From: Spizellomyces punctatus DAOM BR117
Taxonomy: Eukaryota > Chytridiomycota > Chytridiomycetes > Spizellomycetales > Spizellomycetaceae
Direction: 5' to 3'
Length of the DNA: 64,000 nt
Assembly (NCBI RefSeq): GCF_000182565.1
Contig: NW_015971554.1
Span: 163,912 to 227,911, forward strand
Position 1 is the stretch's first letter. The number at the start of each line of letters is the position of its first letter. A program made the position numbers and the translations under genes. The notes under the pieces are model-generated. The model did no database searches and was not told the DNA's origin. It saw only the letters and a program-made list of their open reading frames with translations. Positions 51,837 to 62,616 of the stretch are shown in pieces.

Positions 51837-52250
51837 TGAATAGTGGATCGATATCTTAATACTTTTTGTTTACAGTAGACTTTGTATATTTGAGAACATC
51901 ATTGGACAATTAATTAGATCTGTCATGGGTGGGTACGCTCACCCGTCACTTGCATAGAAATAAAATATACTGTTTCTTGGAGCCTTTGTTCAGTTTATAT
52001 GCCAGCATCGTTGTGGAAGTGATGTTCCCAACCACAGCAATATGGCACGTGATTCAATAATGTCCTTATTGGGCGAAATGGCTTACGGCATCCACTTGGC
52101 TCAAGTCGGACTTGCTGGTGGCCTTTCTTGCAAATGTGGTTCAAAATATGACACTACCAACAACAATGTCATGTCTTCCGCCGTGGTTTGGACGATAGGG
52201 TGAATATAAATACCTCATTTTAGAATCCATTTAGAGTTGATACGGACGTC
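51837..52250. promoter_or_regulatory. Intergenic with one CACGTG site
   Basis: 414 bp. CACGTG lies at 52046-52051, about 200 bp before the next start codon. The rest shows no repeat or RNA gene. Confidence 0.35.
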
Positions 52251-54433
52251 ATGGGTGCCGCGGCATCTACCAATGGATCAACCGTCTCAACAGGACTGGT
52301 TATAGGACAGCGTTTGTGTATTGGGGGTAAAAAGGATGATAAAGCGGCAATACAAAGTGCAAAAGCTTGGAAAATGGCGTGGATGGAATACGTTCAAGCT
52401 ACAGAAGACAGTGCTGCCTCGACCGTTTTATGGGTGCAGGTACATTTATTGCCGATTTGTTAGGTACCAATCAATCGATCTCAGCTAATGTGAATGCTTT
52501 TGTTATAGTATGAATCACCATCCCAGAGTAGCGCCCTTCGAAAGTCTTTTACCAATATTGCCCATCTCACGTCTGAAGTACCAATTTTTTCACGGACACT
52601 TGTTGCATCTCTCGACGCCCATATCGCATTCCTCATCACCCTGTCCCGATCTGATGCATATGTACGCGAGCAAATGAAGTGTGAGCAAGGTATACGTCTT
52701 CTACATGCAGTGATTATATCGGCGCGCGGAATGTGGCAGAGGCTTTGCAATGTTTTTCGAGAAGCGATGGGTAACTGCCAGGTCGAGGTGGAGCGCATGG
52801 ATGGGATGCTTGGAGAGATAGACGAAGGTGCGGTAAAAGGAAAGATTGTGTCCTTGAAAAAAGGGTTGAAGAGTGTGCAGAAAGCGGCCAATGGATGGGA
52901 GAAGATGTGCAGGGAGCAAGAAAATCATTGTCGACTGCTTCGGGAGTGGTGGAGAAAAGATTGGATGGCAAGTTGACTCAACAAGACAAGGTTGTCCGTC
53001 ATCACCACTACAGTCTCACACTCTGTCCCGTGTAGGCCCATCTCAAATATGACGAAACACCGCCTACTCCTCGTTACTTGCAACTTTTAGACATGTTGCA
53101 TTCGCAGCTGGTCCTGCCCGCAACCACATTGTCTTTACGGACCTTTTCCACCAGCTTTGGCACAGTGTTACAAACGTTACGCCAACTGCTTGATCGGGAA
53201 GAAGGAAGCTTGCTCTATGTAAGGAAGGTAAAGGTGGCCGAAAAGAAGGCAGTAAGCGCAGAAAGGACGGCTAAAGCTCAAAGCCAACGCCAAGCCAAGA
53301 TTGCTCCGGAACCCTCTCTGGTGGAAACAGACGCGCAGGTTCTTCTGAATGTACCTGTACAGAAACAACGGAAGCTGTTGCGCAAAGTTCATCTATTGAA
53401 CGTTGCGCGGCATCGTCTACATGTAAATGCAAAGGATAACGCGGAATTCGCTCGCGAGCGCTTCTGGAAAGTGGAAGCTGAATTTTGGGCGTGTGCGTAC
53501 ACAGTTGCAAGTGCGTTGGAAAGCGTTTACTATGCTACTATGAAGAAAGAGGGGCTGGACCTCCCGGTATCGCAACGTCACGAGCATCTGGCGGACCCTA
53601 TCCCACCTGCAGGGCCTCCTCTTGCTTTGGCGGATCGGCCGAGGCCCGTGGGAACAAAGAGAGCGAGTCGCTGGAAACTGCCTGCGACAGATAATCAGGA
53701 AACTGCAGACGTGGACTCGGTAGTCATATTGAGTCCCATTGAGAGTCGTACGAGTGGATCATCAACATCGGCCGCAGGAATCAAGTGTGAGAGCAAGACT
53801 CTTGCTGCGGAAATTCGTTCAGAAGCCCGACGCGCGTCCGAACAAGCAGTGGACTCGTCTGCACCCGCGAAAGCGTTTGCACCGCAGAGTGATATCCTGA
53901 GCGGACACCAGAAGTTATATCCATGTGTACAGGAGGATCCACTTTTAGCATCCACTTTTCAACCTTTACCGTCACAGAGCACCAATCTGCTGCCAGAGCT
54001 AAAGGTCGCCGCCCCTTCGCCTACTGCTCCACCAGCCGCTCATTTTGACCCAAAATCGAACCTGCACTCTAGGAGCAGTGTAAAGGCGACTAGAGGACCT
54101 CCACCACCACCTCCTTTTGCACCTGGTCATGTACCTGATGCAGCTGAGATGGTCACCATGAGCGCCTTTGCAGAGGCGTGCATGTCACCTCTGGCTGTAA
54201 CGGCTGCACCTCATCCACCACCTATCCCACCGCGACCGGCGCATCAGAGGAGAAGGCTACTGAGGCATGTGGATGACAAGTTGCTTTGGAAACCAGATGA
54301 GCATGCTTTGGAGCAACGACCTTGTCCACCTCCTGTACCCCAAAAAAAGAAACCTAAACGTAAGAACCTGGATGGACTGGACATTCGGCGCACCGGCATT
54401 TCCGCCGGCTGCCATAACGAGATTTGTATATAA
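52251..54433 (+). CDS. Unidentified helical protein with MGAAAS start and proline-rich tail
   Basis: Three exons: 52251-52439, 52509-52967 and 53036-54433, giving 681 residues. Intron 2 (52968-53035) must use a GC donor (ATG/GCAAGT); the nearby GT would put a stop in frame. The start MGAAASTNGS fits an N-myristoylation signal. Residues 60-400 are mostly helical and amphipathic (AHLTSEVPIFSRTLVASL, KIVSLKKGLKSVQKAANGWE, NAEFARERFWKVEAEFWACA), reminiscent of BAR/F-BAR-type or other helical bundles, but no diagnostic motif confirms it. The tail carries proline clusters (GPPPPPPFAPGH, PHPPPIPPRPAHQ, PCPPPVPQKKKPKR) typical of SH3 ligands. A membrane-linked scaffold is a guess. Confidence 0.7.
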
Positions 54434-55237
54434 GCATGTAAAATACGATGCTGTGGTCCTTTCTGGCCATACGCTTTTCACTTTCTACTTCTTACTATCT
54501 ACTTTCCATCTTGAACCCAATCCATTAAGGAATAAACAAATGACTACGTTTTACCTAATCGTTCACGTTACGCGTTCGCGTTCCACGCAGGAGAAGGGCC
54601 AGGAGGTAAAAGGAGGTTGGAAGCAACAAGTTTTATTGGACGCTTCAACAACGTGCCATCGTGGAAGTCGACGACGGGATGACTTACGCAACACACCATG
54701 TGAAATCCGGAAACTTCCGCCGACGAATTCCGAAATTGCAAAAAAAAGCGCAGTCCTCCAGGGTTATAAAAAGGCGACCTTTCCACTCCCCCCCGTTCTT
54801 CTTTGTTCCCCACCTTTCGCTATTGCTTTTTAGTGTGTTAGATGTTCTTGCCTTTTTTGCTATTTTGTGTTGCATGGGACTGTAGTCTGCGTGGCCGGAG
54901 CGACTGCCTCCATCCTTAGGTGGAGCCCAATGATGGGGCCGGAGGGCACCTTTGCTCAATGATGGTCACCGGAGGGAGGGCCCGGTGGGTGAACAAAAAC
55001 ATCTTTGTTTATTCCAATGGCTGTCGCCACAAAATGGAATCAAAAAAATACTTTAAAAATAAAGGAAGAAAAAAAACATGAAAAGCAATGAGAATAAGCC
55101 ATTACAAGTGTGCTCTGAAGCAAAGCGCATCTGCTGCAAGTCCTGCATCGCAAAAAGCGTTGGTTGCTCGCTGGTTGCTTTGAGAATCAACTCCGATTTC
55201 TCACGTGACCTAATGATTAGCCCATTTGAACCACAGT
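54434..55237. promoter_or_regulatory. Upstream region of MED14 with TATA box, direct repeat and CACGTG
   Basis: About 800 bp. A TATA-like TATAAAAA starts at 54765, followed by a pyrimidine-rich stretch. CAATGATGG followed by CCGGAGGG occurs twice, at about 54928-54946 and 54957-54975. CACGTG lies at 55202-55207, 31 bp before the MED14 ATG. The TATA box is some 470 bp from that ATG, so it may serve a long leader or a separate short transcript. No protein gene is convincing here. Confidence 0.4.
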
Positions 55238-58200
55238 ATGCCCCACGTCAAGCAGAGCAACGTAATCGGCAGTAGTTCTGCTGTAGGCACGTTGAGGGCT
55301 GCAGACCCTCAAAAGATGACCCAATCCCTTCTCCGCCCATTTCCGTCCGCGGGACTTGGGTCGAAGCATCAGCAACCTCTACCACACCTTTACCCGAGCA
55401 TAATGTCGGATCATGAACCAGGTCCGGCCGTGGATCGGGTCACGTCGATGGCGGCCAGCATTTCAACAGATCCACGAGCTTCTATCCCTTCGCCGGCACG
55501 GAGCAATATACCCACAACTCTGCCTGCAGCAGCAGCAGCAACTACAAGTGAAGCACCTCCAGAACTTCCGCCTCTCTGGATGAATGCTGTCTCCATTAAA
55601 GAATTGGCGGGGAGAATGATCCAATCTGGTTACGCGAAGCTGCAAGAGCTAACTCGAAGGTGAGTTGACGAGTTAAATGGTGCCACCGATTTTCTACACG
55701 AGCACGGCGTAATGCATTGGGTTATGTGAGGATCTAAGACAATGCAGCTGGCGGAGATCTCTCACCTGGCCGTGAAGAGGAGTGGAATTGATACCAACTT
55801 TGATAACTTATTCCTTTATATGTTCACAACAATGCAGTCTTCCCAACGCTCCCGAAATGGAACGAAAACGACAGCTGCTTGATTATGCCTTGTCACAGCG
55901 CAAGGAGTTTCAAAAATTGCTCGTGTTGACAAAATGGGGTAGACAGCACAAGGATTGGCAAAAAATGATGGTACGCTAGGAGATCCATTCAATTCCCTGC
56001 GCCGCATTTACTTATATGTGAATCATGTACTCCATTCAGAATCTTCATCGTTTTATTGATGAGCAGAATGATGCCTATCGAAGAACAGCCGATGGATTGT
56101 ACTTTATGGTTGATAAATTTAAGCGGATGGCCGAGTGAGTTTTTGTAGGCGTTAAATGATTGTCGAATTTCCAACCAATGTTGCTTTTTTTGGTCCAGAA
56201 CGCCCGTCCCTGACGTTCCTACAGCGATTGACGTGCTTGGCACAGGGCGCTATCAGCGCTTACCCAAAGTTCTGAGGGTAGGGAGATCATCGATTGGCAA
56301 CGTTATCGTTAAGAAGCTTGAAATGTACTTGTGTTCCAGGGTGTGCTTCCGCGAAAACCGTTGACGAAAGTTCAAACTCGAGAAACGTTGGTGACGCTAG
56401 ACGAGCTGATCAAAAGGCGACTGGAGTTGGAGATAATACCAGATTCCATGCGGAAAAATTTAGTTATCGGTATTGTTTCATTGGAGTACGTGTTGCCTTG
56501 GCATTTTGTGTTCTAACACATGATGGTCCTATGTAGAAAAGGGCTGCGTTACATTCAATGTCAACTTATTCAAAGTTTCCCTCACTCTTGTCGGTAAAGA
56601 TTTCAGTCTTCCGTGGCGGATTGTGCAATTGGAGACGCATGTCAAATCTGCTGACTCGTATGGAGGTAGGACAGTCGGCATGGGTAGATTGTGCACGATG
56701 CATTGTTTTCTTATTACGGCCAGTTGTAGGAGTTTGTCCTGGATTCATGGATCATCAAATGCAGTATATCTTGAATAGTGCACAGGTCTTGATTGAGCAA
56801 GTGCAGAAGCGCAAAGCAAAACCACCATTGTCAGGAGTTGTGGAGCAGCCAAAGCCAACGTCAATATCAGCATCCAAACTTCCAACTGTTACTCGGAATA
56901 CCGCGCGAAAACCAACATCAACCTCAGCATCGTCTGTCGCCGCTCAGAAGCCCACTATCCCTGCATCATCATCATCAAACTCTAAAGACAGAGGAAAGAA
57001 GGAGAAATCTAAAGATAAAGCGAAGGTTACTATGGCAAAGGACACCGTTGATGTGAAGGGAAAGGGTAACGGACCACGTGAGTCCAAGGAGAAAGGGAAA
57101 TCGACAGCGACAATGAAAGTACGGACCATGAAGAAGGATAAAGGCCAACTGCCAGCGACAGCTCCTTCGACTTCAGAAGCCGGAGAGGACACCAAGACAC
57201 GGGGTACCACGACTGCTCCCATCACCTCGACCACGCCCATCCCGACGACAACTTCCAGTGCTCAACCTGCAGAGGCAACATCTGTACACCCTGCGCACTC
57301 ATCTGCACCTAAGCCGCACAACCCATATGCAATCCTCCACTTACACGACTTCCTGCAGAAACTCACACTGCGGCTACAATTACAGATGCTGTATATGCAG
57401 GTCGGTTGGATAGAACGCTTTACCTGTCGGATAGCTACTTATTGTGTTGAAATAGGCCATCTTCCTCTCAAGAGAGCGGTGGCAGGGCGCTTTGAAAATA
57501 GAATACCAGCAAGATAAGGAAATGTTGCGCATACATTTCTGGGATCATGAAATTCCTGGACCGGATCCAAAAACGGTGCCTGCCGGATTCAGTATGTCGC
57601 AGCTGTAGTATCCTAGTCATGAGAGATACTTAACTTTCCCCTTTTCAGAGGTGCCACATCGCTACAACGTTTTGGAGATGGGTATCAAGGTGGAGGAGCC
57701 ATTGAAAGACCCAATGTTCGAGACGTGGGTCCGAAAACGGAAACGCAAGTTTTGGAAGCATGTCAACACCGATCTCGTTAGCGCGACGGTTTTTGGGGAC
57801 AAGAGCCGACCGCGACGGTATTTTGACATACGATGTTATAGCGTAATACCTGACTTGAAGGGAAATGTGCAGAAGCTCGAACTTGTAAATCCTCAAACCG
57901 AACAAAAAATACCTTTGACTTTGGTAAGATAAGGCGTTAAGACAATTTTGAATGATTTCTCTAGGAGTAACACGACACTACACTCGATGCAGGATCCATC
58001 AAATTTGGATCTTGAACGACTGCTTAATAATATCGCAGAGCTCCAATGCCGCTTCACGCTTCGCCGAATGCGAAATATCGCTCTTGGACTACCCATCAAC
58101 TCTGGATTGGCAGAGATCGGGTTTATAACGCCACCGCTTGCCGAGGGGGACAATGCTGCATCCAGCGATTTGAGTTCCATTCCTGGCGACTCCTTGCCTC

Positions 58201-61200
58201 TATCCCCCGGCCGATCCACGGGTAGTGCTTCGTCTGTATACAAGCGGAAGCGTGACGCGGATGATGTGGAAGCGTCGCGTACCATGAAGAAGGGAAAACA
58301 AGATGCGGAAGGCGTGGAAGCAGCAGTGAATAAGCGAAAACGTGAATTGGAAATGGGTCACGAACCGGAGAGGACCAGTGGAGCACAGGACGGTCGAATG
58401 TTGTTCCAAGAGCAGGATCTGGAGCTCAAAGAGTGGTTTCCTACTGGGACGGCACACGAATGCATTCAACCTGAGCTTGAAGTAACATATCGACCTCAGC
58501 GCACACTCAAAATCGTCGTGGATATCCGTACAGGAAGGATCATGGTGTTGATGGATGGTAAACGCGGACAAACGACTGGGGACATCAAGCTGATGGGCAT
58601 CGAACAAAGGCTTAACGATCATATAGAAGAAACATTAGACATTTTGATGTACATGCGTTATTCGGTAAGGAAGTGCCAGCGGTATTAGGAGACCTGCTCA
58701 CTAACTAACTCTACCATGTTTTCAGTCTTACATTGATGACATTGAGGCTTGGGCACGGCGACTGGGACTGCGGGCTTTTCGGAACACTCCGCTCAAGTCA
58801 GAAGGTCCGTTTTTGGTTTCCAATTTCTTAATGATGGTGTCGCTAATCAGGGCATTAATGTATTTCAGAGGACTCAAAGATTGCAAAATTGTTGCCTCTT
58901 CATCGAATTTACCTTCGCCTACCTGCCTTCAGCGAGGGTTGGATAGTCGTAGCTGTAGCCCCGTTGAAACAGTGGCTGACTACGTACGGTGATCGACCTG
59001 CCGGAAGTGAGGCAAAAGCACGATTGAATTTGGGCGTCAAAGAGGATGATGCAATCTTTAGAGTATGGTTTATGATGACAAAGTAAGATAAAACCTCACC
59101 AAATGTTCGCCTGTGGCCTTTATTCTAATCTGGTGTGGCGGTAGATACGAGAGACGACGAGTGAAACGATTTGGCCGCGTGAAAAAGGAGATGCTGAGAG
59201 AAATAGAATTTATCACTCCTTTGTCAGTGGACGATGTGTTTGGAAGAGAGTTTTCGGGATATCAAGGGACAAAGCCATCCCAGATGATTGTGAACGCTGA
59301 TGATGGAGAGGGATCTTTTCCTCGGAAGAAAATAAAGTCAATGGAAAGCTCCATTCCTGTCAAAGGACAAGCGGCCGAGGACGGTTCTAGCTCCGCTGAA
59401 CTGGAGTCACTTGACGAAATGTTGCACAGTTGGGACCATCTTGATTACGAAACACTGGCCAAAGTGGAAACAATTTGCAGGTATGTGATGAATGTGTTCG
59501 CTCTCGTACCGCGAGAATAAGCTTGCCTAAAAAAATCTCTCTTTTATTTTGGTAGATTGCAGTATGGCTTTACTAGAGTCACGACAGAACTGCACATGCG
59601 CCAGGTGCCATATGAATACATTCTCGGCTCTTCCTTGCCAAGGGTCACCCCAGAGGAACTTGAAATACCGGAGACGCGCATTGCCGGACGAGGAATGCGA
59701 ATCTGTATTCCAGTCGATTATTTTGCAGAAGAGGATGCTGGTTGGAGGAGCGCGATTTTACCGTTTGGAGAGTTGTACATTAGTATCGAGAGTAATGTTG
59801 TCAGAGGCGCGACATCTGGAGTTACAAAAGTGCCGAGTGCAAAGATCCCTTTTGGAACTCCAACCACGGTAAAAAGCGCCCACGTTTTGAGCGTTTGTGT
59901 TATTAAAATGCAACTGGGAGTTCCGCCCATTGAAAAGCCAGCGTCAGGTCTGTCCCCGTCTTTTGGTGGCTTTTGTAATGAAAGCAATGCTCATTCCCTT
60001 TGTTAGAGGATTTTACGTTCGAACCTCAATCACACGCAATTACTTTCCGGTTTGTGGATGTCGATGAAATTGAGGACTGTGTTGCCCTGTTATTGGCTCG
60101 TATGCGATCAATCGTTATGATGACGCGGCTTGCACAACAAAGTACGTATATGTAGTATGATTCCTTGAATGGTGCATGGGGGTGAAGTTCTGACATCTGC
60201 TTTTGTAGCTGTCCGAAATAAGAAAAGGCTCGAGAAGATTGGAGTGCAGTTTGAGCGGTTTGACCTGGTAACCCTCAGTTTGACGTTCGGAGAAGACGTT
60301 CAAATCAAGCTGTGGTGGGAGGATGGAGGGGAAGAAAAGCTGCCGGACGGGTCCATCGTGGCGAAAGATGGTACCTTTCGCACTGCGTTCATACAGCAGA
60401 AGAGCATAAACGCAACAGGTACCAAAGGAATACCGCTGGAGATGTATGAAAGAATCAAAGACTTTTTTGAGGAGCACTTGAATACCGGAAGGGACCTGGC
60501 ACAGTCGCTTTTGGTGAGTTTCGTTGTCAATAGACGAACAAGAAGCAATTGATCTCTGAATACGTTCTTGTTTAAAGATGCTCTGGCATATGGCGCCATT
60601 ACTTCGATTAGTGTGGCAAGTGGAGCAGAAACGGAATGTTGATGCGTATGCACTGGAGAGCGGCAAGCCTCTCGTGAAACTTACGGTTCACTCATTGAGT
60701 CGAGTGCAGCTGGTATATGCGGAAATCTATAGTGTCGACTTTGTACTCCACCGGTCAGGCACGTTTGCTGTTTACGACAGCGCTCGATCGTCACCCAAAA
60801 GCAAAGACGCCATGCAGGTTTATTCCGAGATCCCCCAGTTCTATGCTGGGGCTGGGCTGACCACGGTGTTGGCCAATTCGGTCTATGATGCATCCGTGCC
60901 GGCTGGAACCCGCGCGTTAGCCGTACCCTATGGCGTGTTCTTTGATGGGCCGATGCTGGAGCTTGCTGTTACTAAAGTCGATTCGCATTTGACCAATATT
61001 ACTAGTTTAATGTGGTTTAATAGTGAGGCGCAAAAGCGGCTACCGGTATGTGTACGCAACATCGTAATCTCGTTGATCTTGTTCTTCGGCTAATATTGGT
61101 GCCCCCAGGCAACTGATGTCAAATTTGACATTAAAACGGAGACCGAGTCGTCAGTGATTATTCGGACGGAGGCTAGGGCATTCTATATTTCGGTAAACGC

Positions 61201-62084
61201 CGCCAGTAAATGGAAGGTGGCGACCCTCGGTATGCGTGCGTATTAAGTGTGGTACTTTGTTGCATCTGTCATTTTGCCATGTGCTGACCTCGAGTGTTTT
61301 TCTGCATAGCTGGTGGCGAAGTCAGCGGAGAAAATATACGTAATGATCTGTGGAGAATGATGTCGGATTCTATATCGGCAAAGGTAAGAGAATGGAGATA
61401 TTGTCATGTTCCAGCGCTTCAACTGTCAACCGGGCTCAATTCCGGCACTTTCCAGCTGAATGCTTTGCCACCCGGGACCAATATGCGTCCGTTCTTGATG
61501 ACGTTTGTGGATATGCTCTTGATGTGGCGGGATCCTATGGCTGATCTTCTCAAACTGATCGAGTTTGAGAAGAAACAAGCGGATGAGAACTTGCGGTTGA
61601 CGGTAGAGTGGTGCCTCGCGATTCCACCGGATGCGCCAGAGTATCTAGGAAAGGTTGGGACTCCGGCGTTTCATGTTCAATTGGATATGCATAGGATGAG
61701 CGTTCTGGTATGTGGAAACCCCGACCATTTCAACTGTTTGCCACGTACTTGTGCTCATCCTCAGCATCCTCTTTGCTACAGTACCGGTTTACAGACACTC
61801 AAACAAATGAGAATGTCCTCTTCCCGCTCCTCTACAATGTCACGACTGGGGTCCTCTGCCCGTGGGAAGCCACTCCCGATAATGATTTTACTCAATTAAG
61901 CGAAATGAACAACCTTCTTTACCAACGCCTACGAGATGACTGGAACAAGGAAAACTTTTTGTCCTTGTTGGTAAAGATGAGCCTTACTCCAAAGATTGCC
62001 GAGTCGATGGGATTGCCTGGAAAATTGTTTCCGATTATCAAGCAGTGCTGTAAAGGCAATCTACGGTATTTGAAGAAAAAGTAG
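55238..62084 (+). CDS. MED14: Mediator complex subunit 14 (yeast Rgr1)
   Basis: MED14 is the backbone of Mediator, joining head, middle and tail and contacting RNA polymerase II. The gene has many short exons and encodes roughly 1,900 residues. Diagnostic parts: ELPPLWMNAVSIKELAGRMI, SQRKEFQKLLVLTKWGRQHK, HRFIDEQNDAYRRTADGLYF, PTAIDVLGTGRYQRLPKVLR, VTLDELIKRRLELEIIPDSM, and HLHDFLQKLTLRLQLQMLYM joined to FLSRERWQGALKIEY, the knob region of the family. About 150 low-complexity Ser/Thr/Lys/Pro residues are inserted at 56820-57320. The C-terminal half continues through 57640-62084 and ends GKLFPIIKQCCKGNLRYLKK. ATG 55238 is the first in-frame ATG; 55316 and 55403 are alternatives since the first 100 residues are disordered. 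Confidence 0.88.
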
Positions 62085-62616
62085 TGTGACGGAATATGGT
62101 GCTGGCCGTGTGAAAAAAGGAAATTGAACGAAGTTGGGAATGTACAGCCGCCCCGTGTGATTTAGCACACAATTGGGATTTGCCAATCTTTTTTTTATCC
62201 GGGGGGTTTTTTATTCCTGTCTTTTGTATAGTTAGATGATGTTGAAAGTCTTGACTGTAATTGTTGTGTTGTGGTGGTTTTGTATCATAATTTGGTGGGT
62301 TTATTTATCCTTTGCGTGGTCTGGTGGTAATGAGCGGAAATGAAAAGAATGAAGGGCTCAGCTGGATAAGGGTGTACAAGATTGTAATGCATTGTTGGTA
62401 AAAAGAAGTCCCAGAGTAAGGGATTGCAGACTGGTACAAGGCGTTGAGGAAATGGAGATCTTTGGCTGGAGTCAGTATTCTTTAATCTTTTCATGTTGCA
62501 GCCTACTTCCTATACAAGCTTTTGCAAACTGATCCTACAGACTATATGGTACATGTGGGAGACGAGTCTATCCAAACTTCGCCTCTTAAACTATTCAAAC
62601 GCTACACTAACAATGC
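62085..62616. other. Convergent intergenic region, nothing recognised
   Basis: 532 bp between two converging stop codons. T-rich and G/T-rich runs (near 62189-62213 and 62250-62300) fit 3' ends. No gene or RNA feature was recognised. Confidence 0.4.

Noticed and set aside
52690-52710. A GTATAC...GCAG pair that could be an intron
   Set aside because: It would be only 21 bp long, and the frame stays open when it is read as coding.
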